The notes beneath the pieces were generated by a model. It worked only from the letters and a program-made list of their open reading frames with translations, made no database searches and was not told the origin of the DNA. Made by a program: the position numbers and the translations under genes. Below, piece by piece: positions 1 through 6,321 of a DNA stretch of 6,321 nt. Origin of the DNA: GCA-2737125 sp044336815 (lineage in GTDB: Bacteria > Actinomycetota > Actinomycetes > S36-B12); NCBI GenBank assembly GCA_044336815.1, contig JBIIOU010000119.1, positions 1-6,321 on the forward strand. The letters are read 5' to 3'. How positions within the stretch are numbered: the first letter of the stretch is position 1; each line of letters opens with the position of its first letter.

Positions 1-2208
1 CTAGCCCTTACTTGCTGAAAGCAGCAGCGTCGCGACGTCGACAACCTCGACGCCGGCAGCGCCACCCTCTTGCTGCCGGGTGGTCACCGCGTCATTGAGC
101 ATCACCGAACAGAACGGGCAAGCAACGGCAATCTTGGCGGCCCCCGTCGCGATGGCCTCATCCCCACGATTCATGTTGACCTTCGTGCCGATTTTTTCTT
201 CCATCCACATGCGCGCTCCACCGGCGCCGCAACAGAACGACTTATCGCCGTGGCGTTCCATCTCGACACGGTCAACGCCGGTTGCATCAATGAGATCACG
301 TGGTGGCACATAGACCTTGTTGTGACGCCCGAGATAGCAAGGGTCGTGGTAGGTGACCTTTTCTTCGACCTTGGTGACCGGCGTCAACCGTCCAGCCTTT
401 ACTAGGTCGTTGAGCAACTGCGTGTGGTGCACGACCTCGTAGTTACCACCAAGTTGCGGGTATTCACGTTTTAGTGTGTTCAAGCAATGAGGGCAGGTGA
501 CGACGATCTTCTTCGCCTTGATCTCATTTAGTACTTCAACATTTTGCATGCCCTGCATTTGGAACAAGAACTCATTACCAGCGCGGCGGGCCGGATCCCC
601 GGTGCAGGTTTCGCCTTCGCCGAGCACCATGAAATTAACGCCGGCAATATGCAGTAGTTCTGCAACAGCCTTGGTGGTGCGCTTTGCTCGGTCTTCGAAT
701 GCGCCGGCGCAGCCAACCCAAAATAGATAGTCGACACCCTCGGGGATAACGTCCTCACCATTCATCCCAAAGACATTGACCTCAAAGTCGACCTCGCTGA
801 TCCAGGCATTGCGATCGGAGGCGTTCATACCCCAGGGGTTGCCCTTGGCTTCAATGTTCTTGAACATGCCATTCAACTCACTGGGGAAGTCACTGGCGAT
901 CATCACCTGATTGCGTCGCATATCGGCGATGTGATCAATGTGCTCGATGTCTACCGGGCACTGATTGACGCAGGCGCCGCACATCGTGCAACTCCAAAGC
1001 GCCGCTTCATCAATGATCGGCAAGTCAAGGCCGGTGGTGCGGTGGCCGTCGAAGGTGTAGCCGTCGTCACCTGCATGCTCGCTGCCCTCCCGTGAGCCAA
1101 TGAAAGGCCTTTGCACCTCGCCTTGTACCTCGGGCGAGACATATGCGAGGGCTTCGGGGATGAGCTCACCTGGCTCGGCTTGCTTACCCTGGTACTTGTC
1201 AAATAGTCGCCCTGCTTCCAAATATGGAGCCGAGGCAAATAGATTTTCACGCAGATCCATGATCAGGAGTTTGGGGCTGAGGGGTTTGCCGGTGTTCCAG
1301 GCTGGGCACTGCGACTGGCAGCGGCCACACTCGGTGCAGGCCATGAAGTCGATGTAGTTCTTCCAGGTGAAGTCTGAGATGTGGCCTTTACCAAATAGCG
1401 CGTCATCGGGTGGGTCTTCAAAGTTGACCGGGGCACCCTTGTAATAGATGGGTAGCAACGGGCCAAGGGCATCGGGCCGGCGCGAGGTGTAGACATTCAC
1501 CGGAGCGGTGGCGATGTGTAGATGCTTGGAATGCAGCACGATCAATAGGAAGACGAGTACCACACCGATCTGGAGCCAGATGCCGATTGTCTCGACAAGC
1601 ACCAGGGTTTCTTCATTCAGGCCGGAGAACCATGAACCGACCCAGTCGGAGAAAAATGCGCCACTTTCAAAAGGCAGGTTGCCAAGTGCCGCCTGCGCAC
1701 CGCGGTAGAGGAACAGCGTCCAGACCACATTGAAGATCATGAACAAAATAAGCCAGGCACCCTTGGTGTGGCTGCCAAAGAATCGGGAGGCGCGACCTTC
1801 CTTGGCTGGGTTATTGGTCAGGCGAATAATCGCGAACAAACCAATGCCGACAAGAACTAAAACCCCGAATAGATCCTCCAGGAATCCAACGAGCGGCCAG
1901 GTGCCAATTACTGGAATGGCGAAGTCAGCCACGAATAGGGCGCCGTAGGCCTCCAAGATCGTGAGGCCGAGAACTAAGAAACCCCAGAATGCAAATACGT
2001 GCGCAACCCCAGGCACTGCCCACTTAAGTAGCTTGCGCTGCCCAAGTACCTCGGTTGCTTCGGCCTCTACTCGGCGGGGAGCATTCTTAGTGCGGCCCAC
2101 CGCCGCCTTGCCGGTACCAACCAGGGTGAATAGGAATAGCCCGCGCTTAGCCGCCAGCCCGAGAAGGACAACAGTGAGTATTACTCCGACAACAGCGCGA
2201 AGAAGCAC
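1..2208 (-). CDS. Membrane-bound (Fe-S)-binding oxidoreductase: NarI-like membrane domain, two [4Fe-4S] motifs and two CCG domains (Rv0338c-like)
   Basis: This 735-residue protein is a predicted membrane electron-transfer enzyme of the HdrD/GlpC-like group. Five hydrophobic segments lie at about 4-20, 64-90, 105-130, 150-168 and 202-226. They form a NarI-like domain in which His70 and His226/229 are candidate haem b ligands. Two ferredoxin-type motifs follow: Cys291/294/297 with Cys301, and Cys407/410/413 with Cys417. About 105 residues separate them. Two CCG domains end the protein. The first has Cys500, Cys535 and CPHC at 572-575, with CTG in place of CCG. The second is complete: Cys624, CCG at 659-661 and CPFC at 697-700. 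The wording ACTECGRCQSQCPAWNTGK is typical of actinobacterial proteins annotated as iron-sulfur-binding reductase, such as Mycobacterium tuberculosis Rv0338c. The substrate is not established; heterodisulfide reductase or glycerol-3-phosphate dehydrogenase labels would be over-calls. It starts 61 bases after fdsA on the same strand, so it may be co-transcribed and pass electrons to or from quinones. It ends with TAG at positions 1-3. The GTG start is likely but not certain. Confidence 0.9.
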   Translation of the reverse strand: MLLRAVVGVILTVVLLGLAAKRGLFLFTLVGTGKAAVGRTKNAPRRVEAEATEVLGQRKLLKWAVPGVAHVFAFWGFLVLGLTILEAYGALFVADFAIPVIGTWPLVGFLEDLFGVLVLVGIGLFAIIRLTNNPAKEGRASRFFGSHTKGAWLILFMIFNVVWTLFLYRGAQAALGNLPFESGAFFSDWVGSWFSGLNEETLVLVETIGIWLQIGVVLVFLLIVLHSKHLHIATAPVNVYTSRRPDALGPLLPIYYKGAPVNFEDPPDDALFGKGHISDFTWKNYIDFMACTECGRCQSQCPAWNTGKPLSPKLLIMDLRENLFASAPYLEAGRLFDKYQGKQAEPGELIPEALAYVSPEVQGEVQRPFIGSREGSEHAGDDGYTFDGHRTTGLDLPIIDEAALWSCTMCGACVNQCPVDIEHIDHIADMRRNQVMIASDFPSELNGMFKNIEAKGNPWGMNASDRNAWISEVDFEVNVFGMNGEDVIPEGVDYLFWVGCAGAFEDRAKRTTKAVAELLHIAGVNFMVLGEGETCTGDPARRAGNEFLFQMQGMQNVEVLNEIKAKKIVVTCPHCLNTLKREYPQLGGNYEVVHHTQLLNDLVKAGRLTPVTKVEEKVTYHDPCYLGRHNKVYVPPRDLIDATGVDRVEMERHGDKSFCCGAGGARMWMEEKIGTKVNMNRGDEAIATGAAKIAVACPFCSVMLNDAVTTRQQEGGAAGVEVVDVATLLLSASKG

Positions 2209-2212
2209 GGCA

Positions 2213-2217
2213 CCTCC
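2213..2217 (-). promoter_or_regulatory. Ribosome binding site of the membrane iron-sulfur reductase gene
   Basis: The minus strand reads GGAGG, then TGCC, then a GTG start at 2208. The 4-base spacer is shorter than usual, but no other in-frame ATG, GTG or TTG lies nearby, and an in-frame TGA at 2236-2238 closes the frame upstream. The nearby ATG at 2219 is out of frame. The rest of the 61-base gap between fdsA and this gene shows no clear promoter or terminator, which is consistent with co-transcription. Confidence 0.65.
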
Positions 2218-2269
2218 ATGCAGAAATGAATCCAGTCAGCAACAGTGTTAGGTGTTGAGCGTAGTGGAG

Positions 2270-5200
2270 TCAGATCACCACGGCAGTCGGAACTTGCCCA
2301 ATAGCGACTAACGCCACATCCTGCAGGCTTTCGGGGTGGGCCTTCGCATAAGTGGTTAGGTCCTCGATCATTTGCGGGGCCCAGAACATCCTTAGGTGGG
2401 TAGAAACTGCCTCGATCGCCGCTAATTGGTGGAGGTGGCTGCAGTTCGAGGTGATTTCATTTACCATGCGCACCAGGGCGGCGGTTGCGTCCTCATGAAC
2501 CTCCGTATGCAGTTCTTCTAGGCCGAGTTCGTGGGCTGAGGCAACTCCACCGGCTTCGAGAGTTGGCCGTACTTCAACAGCCGTGACCTTGTACTCTGGG
2601 CAGTTGGTGGCCCAATCAGAATATTCGGTGGTAACCACGTTGGCTCCGCTGATCGGGAAGTGAAAAGTCGTGTAGACGACGCCGGGAGGCACTCGCTCAG
2701 AGATTCGCGCGCGCAATTTAGTCTTTCCGACGCGGCTGGCGAGTTCGACCCAGGTGCCATCGGCTACTCCCCTGAGTTCTGCGTCTGATTCATGAATATC
2801 CAAAAAGTCTTCGGACTGCCAAGTCACATTTGCGGTCCGCCTAGTTTGTGCGCCGACGTTGTATTGGCTCACGGCGCGGCCCGTGGTGAGGAGTAGCGGG
2901 TACCGCCTTGTTGAGCGCTCAGGGGTAGGCATGTAGGGGGTTTCAATGAACCGACCCTCACCGCGGGTGAATTCACCAACGTGCATTGTCGGTGTGCCTT
3001 CGGGGTGCTCGGCATTGCAAGGCCATTGGATGCTGCCCAATTCATCTAGTTTCGCGAACGAGACCCCGGCAAAAGTCGGGGTGATCTGCGCTATTTCATC
3101 CATGATCTCGGATGCATTGTTGTAGTGCATCGGATAACCGAGGGCTTTTGCGAGATCGCAGGTGACCTCCCACTCTGACTTTCCGGTACGGCTTGCCATG
3201 ATTGGGCGCACTCTGTTTATGCGTCGCTCGGCATTGGTGAATGTTCCGTCCTTCTCCAGGAAAGAGGTACCCGGGAGGAAGACATGTGCGAAGGCAGCGG
3301 TCTCATTGATGAAGAGATCTTGCACGATTACCAACTCCATGGCGGCGAGTGCATTGGTGACATGTGTGGTGCTTGGATCAGACTGCGCGATATCTTCGCC
3401 CTGAATATAAATACCGCGGAAACTACCGACAACTGCGGCGTCGAGCATATTCGGGATGCGCAGCCCAGGGGCCGATTGCAGTTCGCGCCCCCAAAGCGTC
3501 TCGAATTGCTCGCGCACGGTGTCGTCAGAAACATGACGGTAGCCGGAAAATTCATGCGGGAAGGAACCCATGTCGCAGGCCCCTTGCACGTTATTTTGCC
3601 CGCGTAAGGGATTCACGCCAACGCCAACGCGTCCAATGTTGCCGGTGAGCATGGCCAAATTTGCCATACCAATCACCATCGTTGAGCCTTGGCTGTGCTC
3701 GGTAACTCCAAGCCCGTAGTAGATCGCGGAGTTTGGGCCGGCGGCATAAAGTCGGGCCGCACCCCTTATCTCCTCGGCTGGCACCCCAGATTCTTTAGCC
3801 ACCGACTCCGGGCTGTTTTCAGGCAGGTTGATGAACTCCGCCCACGCTGCGAATGACTCGTCATCACAGCGACTAGCCACGAACTCCTCGTCGAATAGCC
3901 CTTCGGTAAAGATTACGTGAGCTAAAGCATTGACGACAGCAACATTGGTACCGGGTTGCAGTGGCAGGTGATAGTCGGCTTCGATGTGGGGTGAGCGCAC
4001 CAGATCGGTGCGCCTTGGGTCAACCACTATCAGTTTTGCACCGGCGCGCAGGCGGCGTTTCATGCGTGAGCCAAATACCGGATGGGCGTCGGTCGGGTTG
4101 GCGCCGATGACCAAGATGACATCGGTCTCTTCAACCGACTTGAAGTCTTGGGTGCCGGCTGAGGTACCGAAGGTTTGCTTGAGACCGTAACCGGTTGGTG
4201 AGTGGCAAACCCGGGCACAGGTATCAACATTGTTGTTACCGAATGCGGCGCGCACAAGTTTTTGAACCACATACACATCTTCGTTAGTACATCTCGATGA
4301 GGTGATGCCGCCGATACTGTCGATACCGTGCTCCGCCTGAATTGCCTTGAGCTTTTTGGCCGCGTAACCGATCGCCTCGTCCCAAGTTACTTCCTGCCAA
4401 GGGTCGGTGATGGATTCGCGAATCATCGGATTAAGCACGCGATCTGGATGAGAGGCGTAGCCAAAAGCAAAGCGACCTTTAACGCACGAGTGCCCTTCAT
4501 TTGCCCCACCATCCTTATAGGGCACCATTCGAACAAGTTCGTCACCGCGCATTTCGGCCTTGAAGGTGCATCCAACACCGCAGTAGGCGCAGGTGGTCAG
4601 CACGGTTCGAGTAGGCATACCAAGTTCAATTACGGCTTTTTCCTGCAGGGTTGATGTTGGGCACGCCTGCACACAGGCTCCGCATGAAACACATTCACTC
4701 TCAAGGAAATTGAGGCCTCCGGGGCTGACCTTGGAATTAAAACCCCTGCCCTCAATGGTGAGTGCGAATGTGCCCTGAACTTCACTGCACGCACGCACGC
4801 AGCGGCTACAAACGATGCACTTGCTTTCATCGAAAGAGAAATAAGGATTACTGTCGTCGGTCGGTGCGTCTAAGTGGTTCTCACCGGCGTACCCGTATCG
4901 CACATCGCGTAACCCAACTACGCCCGCCATATCCTGTAGTTCGCAGTCGCCATTGGCCGGGCAGGTTAGGCAATCAAGTGGGTGGTCAGAGATGTAAAGC
5001 TCCATAACCCCGCGGCGCAACCGATCAATTTTTGGCGAAGTTGTGTGAACCCGCATTCCCTCTTCGCACGGGGTAGTGCAGGAAGCGGGCGTGCCCTTCT
5101 TACCGTCAATTTCTACCAGGCACAGGCGGCATGACCCGAATGGTTCGAGTGAATCGGTGGCGCAGAGTTTCGGGATGGGGATCCCGGCCTCGCTCGCAGC

Positions 5201-5317
5201 GCGCAGCACTGAGGTGCCTGCGGGCACGGATACCCGGTGACCGTCAATCTCGACAGCGACGGTGGCTTCAGCGCTCTTTCTCGGGGTGCCGTAGTCCAGT
5301 TCTCGCATGATTGTCAT
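2270..5317 (-). CDS. fdsA: NAD-dependent formate dehydrogenase catalytic alpha subunit FdsA with fused C-terminal FdsD-like domain
   Basis: This molybdopterin oxidoreductase oxidises formate to CO2 in the cytoplasm and passes electrons to FdsB. The 1015-residue protein starts with a NuoG-like region. Cys52, 63, 66 and 80 fit a [2Fe-2S] site. His112 with Cys116, 119 and 125 fits a His-ligated [4Fe-4S] site. Cys167/170/173/177 and Cys209/212/215/219 form two ferredoxin-type motifs. Cys243, 246, 250 and 278, with Lys280, make the cluster next to the cofactor. The bis-MGD catalytic domain follows. Cys371-His372 (ARVCHSPTG) and Arg572 (NPLRGQNN) match the active-site Cys, His and Arg of Rhodobacter capsulatus FdsA. 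The metal ligand is cysteine (TGC), not selenocysteine. The molybdopterin-dinucleotide domain ends near residue 918 (NCPEYKVTAVEV), and the last 95 or so residues resemble FdsD. The frame is open back to an ATG at 5416, but the ATG at 5317 is preferred: GGAGG lies 10 bases before it, it overlaps the fdsB stop as ATGA, and the family-like DYGTP follows. Mo versus W cannot be told from sequence. Confidence 0.95.
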   Translation of the reverse strand: MTIMRELDYGTPRKSAEATVAVEIDGHRVSVPAGTSVLRAASEAGIPIPKLCATDSLEPFGSCRLCLVEIDGKKGTPASCTTPCEEGMRVHTTSPKIDRLRRGVMELYISDHPLDCLTCPANGDCELQDMAGVVGLRDVRYGYAGENHLDAPTDDSNPYFSFDESKCIVCSRCVRACSEVQGTFALTIEGRGFNSKVSPGGLNFLESECVSCGACVQACPTSTLQEKAVIELGMPTRTVLTTCAYCGVGCTFKAEMRGDELVRMVPYKDGGANEGHSCVKGRFAFGYASHPDRVLNPMIRESITDPWQEVTWDEAIGYAAKKLKAIQAEHGIDSIGGITSSRCTNEDVYVVQKLVRAAFGNNNVDTCARVCHSPTGYGLKQTFGTSAGTQDFKSVEETDVILVIGANPTDAHPVFGSRMKRRLRAGAKLIVVDPRRTDLVRSPHIEADYHLPLQPGTNVAVVNALAHVIFTEGLFDEEFVASRCDDESFAAWAEFINLPENSPESVAKESGVPAEEIRGAARLYAAGPNSAIYYGLGVTEHSQGSTMVIGMANLAMLTGNIGRVGVGVNPLRGQNNVQGACDMGSFPHEFSGYRHVSDDTVREQFETLWGRELQSAPGLRIPNMLDAAVVGSFRGIYIQGEDIAQSDPSTTHVTNALAAMELVIVQDLFINETAAFAHVFLPGTSFLEKDGTFTNAERRINRVRPIMASRTGKSEWEVTCDLAKALGYPMHYNNASEIMDEIAQITPTFAGVSFAKLDELGSIQWPCNAEHPEGTPTMHVGEFTRGEGRFIETPYMPTPERSTRRYPLLLTTGRAVSQYNVGAQTRRTANVTWQSEDFLDIHESDAELRGVADGTWVELASRVGKTKLRARISERVPPGVVYTTFHFPISGANVVTTEYSDWATNCPEYKVTAVEVRPTLEAGGVASAHELGLEELHTEVHEDATAALVRMVNEITSNCSHLHQLAAIEAVSTHLRMFWAPQMIEDLTTYAKAHPESLQDVALVAIGQVPTAVVI
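2303..2488 (-). other. FdsD-like (formate dehydrogenase delta subunit) domain at the C-terminus of FdsA
   Basis: Residues 944-1005 of the FdsA protein fall after the normal end of the catalytic subunit. They carry the pattern I associate with the small FdsD subunit: LVRMVNEI at 949-956, then A..AV..HL..FW.P.M...L across roughly 966-987, then a final helix. In known fds operons FdsD is a separate protein of about 70 residues that is part of the purified complex. Here it joins FdsA through an acidic linker of about 25 residues (919-943, rich in Glu and His). No stop codon or frameshift separates the parts. The match is from memory of the family, not from a profile search. The alternative is an unrelated helical tail. 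Confidence 0.75.
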
Positions 5318-6321
5318 TTTTGAAAATCCTCCGGGAATTGGCGAAGTGCACTTAGCACTGGCATCGGTGTTAATCCGCCCATGGCACACAGTGAACCATC
5401 GGTCATTAAGTCGCACAAGTCATTGAGGAGGTCAAGATTTGCAGTCCGATCGATGTTGTTTATGACTTTGTCTATGACCTCGACGCCGCGCACCGATCCA
5501 ACTCTGCAAGGCGTGCACTTGCCGCATGACTCTTTCGCGCAAAACTCCATCGCGAAGCGCGCCTGCTGCGCCATGTCTACTGAGTCATCGAACACAACGA
5601 TGCCCCCGTGCCCGAGCATGCCGCCGGCGGCCAGGAGCGCTTCGTAATCCATGGCCACTTCTAGCCCGTCGGCCGGAAAGTACGCACCGAGTGGTCCACC
5701 GACTTGCACCGAGCGCACCGGTCGACCTGAGCGGGTGCCGCCCCCATAGGTATGTACGAGCTCATGGAGGCTAATACCGAAGGCGCGTTCGACGATGCCA
5801 CCGCGGGCAATGTTGCCGGCTAGTTGAAATACCTGGGTACCGCGTGAGCGGTCCGAGCCCAAGGCTTGGTAGGCCGCCGCCCCCTGAGCCATGATCATTG
5901 GCACGGATGCCAATGTCAGTACATTGTTGACGATGGTGGGCTTACCGAAAAGGCCGTTCAGTGCTGGAATTGGTGGCTTAGCGCGCACCATCCCACGTTT
6001 ACCCTCAAGGCTTTCGAGCATCGCGGTTTCTTCGCCACAGACATAGGAGCCCGCACCAACTCGTACCGAAATATCAAAAGTCTTACCGCTGCCAAGTACG
6101 TCGGTGCCGAGCATCCCGTATTCACGCGCGCTCAGTAAGGCGGCGTTCATGGTGGCAATTGCATCCGGGTATTCGGATCTGATGTAGATCAGGCCTTTGG
6201 TCGCTCCACCTGCAATGCCGGCGATAGTCATACCTTCGATAAGAGTGAACGGATCACCCTCCATCAACATGCGGTCGGCAAAGGTGCCGCTGTCACCTTC
6301 ATCGGCGTTGCAGCAGACATA
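5314..6321 (-). CDS. fdsB: NAD-dependent formate dehydrogenase beta subunit FdsB, NuoF-like (partial, 5' end outside window)
   Basis: This is the diaphorase subunit of a soluble NAD+-dependent formate dehydrogenase. It takes electrons from FdsA through an iron-sulfur chain and reduces NAD+ at an FMN site. The frame is open to the right edge, so only the last 335 residues are visible. They begin at YVCCNADEGDSGTF, the FMN-binding signature of NuoF/FdsB. The second signature, GAGSYVCGEETA, follows at about visible residues 89-100. The [4Fe-4S] motif ESCGKCTPCR lies at 264-273 (cysteines 266, 269, 272), and the fourth ligand is in SLCAMGG (Cys312). The wording NADEGDSGTFADR and MEGDPF is closer to FdsB than to respiratory NuoF as I remember them, and the FdsA gene directly downstream supports this. 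An ATG at 6270 is internal, not the start. The TGA stop overlaps the fdsA start as ATGA, so the two genes are probably translationally coupled. The missing part should hold the N-terminal flavin fold and any thioredoxin-like domain. The family is certain and the FdsB assignment is very likely. Confidence 0.93.
   Translation of the reverse strand, partial: YVCCNADEGDSGTFADRMLMEGDPFTLIEGMTIAGIAGGATKGLIYIRSEYPDAIATMNAALLSAREYGMLGTDVLGSGKTFDISVRVGAGSYVCGEETAMLESLEGKRGMVRAKPPIPALNGLFGKPTIVNNVLTLASVPMIMAQGAAAYQALGSDRSRGTQVFQLAGNIARGGIVERAFGISLHELVHTYGGGTRSGRPVRSVQVGGPLGAYFPADGLEVAMDYEALLAAGGMLGHGGIVVFDDSVDMAQQARFAMEFCAKESCGKCTPCRVGSVRGVEVIDKVINNIDRTANLDLLNDLCDLMTDGSLCAMGGLTPMPVLSALRQFPEDFQK
5328..5332 (-). 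promoter_or_regulatory. Ribosome binding site of fdsA (decides the start)
   Basis: The minus strand reads GGAGG followed by a 10-base A/T-rich spacer and then ATG at 5317. The site lies inside the last codons of fdsB, and the fdsA ATG overlaps the fdsB TGA as ATGA. It favours the ATG at 5317 over the in-frame ATGs at 5416 (inside fdsB, 99 bases upstream) and 5308 (19 bases from GGAGG). Confidence 0.8.

Noticed and set aside
70..405. Plus-strand open frames of 60-111 codons opposite the three genes (for example 70-405 and 4328-4654).
   Set aside because: They lie antisense to strongly conserved coding sequence, have no recognisable domains, and read as shadows of the minus-strand genes.
2240..2257. 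Small inverted repeat (CAACA/TGTTG, 8-base loop) between fdsA and the next gene, considered as a terminator.
   Set aside because: The stem is only five base pairs, mostly A-T, with no following T run. This could arise by chance.
4205..4207. Possible selenocysteine at the metal-binding position of the formate dehydrogenase.
   Set aside because: The codon is TGC (Cys) and the frame has no internal TGA.
2270..5317. Respiratory complex I subunits NuoF-NuoG instead of formate dehydrogenase.
   Set aside because: The alpha subunit keeps the formate dehydrogenase active site (Cys371-His372, Arg572) and the cofactor-proximal cluster with Lys280, and ends with an FdsD-like tail. No other nuo genes are present.
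5318..5416. Possible 33-residue N-terminal extension of FdsA from an ATG at 5416.
   Set aside because: It lies wholly inside fdsB, does not resemble FdsA N-termini, and the ATG at 5317 has a good ribosome binding site and an ATGA junction.
1..6321. CRISPR arrays, tRNA or rRNA genes, insertion sequences, or long repeats.
   Set aside because: Almost the whole window is accounted for by conserved coding sequence, and I saw no repeat arrays, transposase motifs or RNA gene signatures.

Overview
The window holds three genes, all on the minus strand and read from right to left. They look like part of one operon for NAD+-linked, molybdenum- or tungsten-dependent formate oxidation, followed by a membrane-bound iron-sulfur oxidoreductase. 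Nearly every base is coding. The one gap is 61 bases (2209-2269). The likely host is an actinobacterium (Actinomycetota). The main reason is the last gene, which closely resembles the mycobacterial Rv0338c type of iron-sulfur reductase. Base composition looks moderately GC-rich by eye, lower than in most soil actinobacteria. The genus cannot be read from this window.

Right edge to 5314: the C-terminal 335 residues of the diaphorase (beta) subunit FdsB, a NuoF relative that binds FMN, NADH and one [4Fe-4S] cluster. Its 5' end lies beyond the window. Next, 5317-2270: FdsA, the catalytic subunit, starting in an ATGA overlap with the FdsB stop. It carries ligands for one [2Fe-2S] and four [4Fe-4S] clusters and the Cys-His and Arg active-site residues of formate dehydrogenases. 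Its C-terminal tail resembles the normally separate small delta subunit FdsD, so this appears to be a natural FdsA-FdsD fusion. Then 2208-1: a 735-residue protein with five predicted membrane helices, two ferredoxin-type [4Fe-4S] motifs and two CCG (HdrB/HdrD-like) domains.

How they may work together: FdsA oxidises formate to CO2 and passes electrons down its iron-sulfur chain to FdsB, which reduces NAD+. A NuoE-like FdsG would be expected upstream, outside the window. The downstream membrane protein could exchange electrons with a quinone pool. Its position suggests, but does not prove, a link to formate metabolism. The usual fdsC (sulfurtransferase/chaperone) gene does not follow fdsA here.
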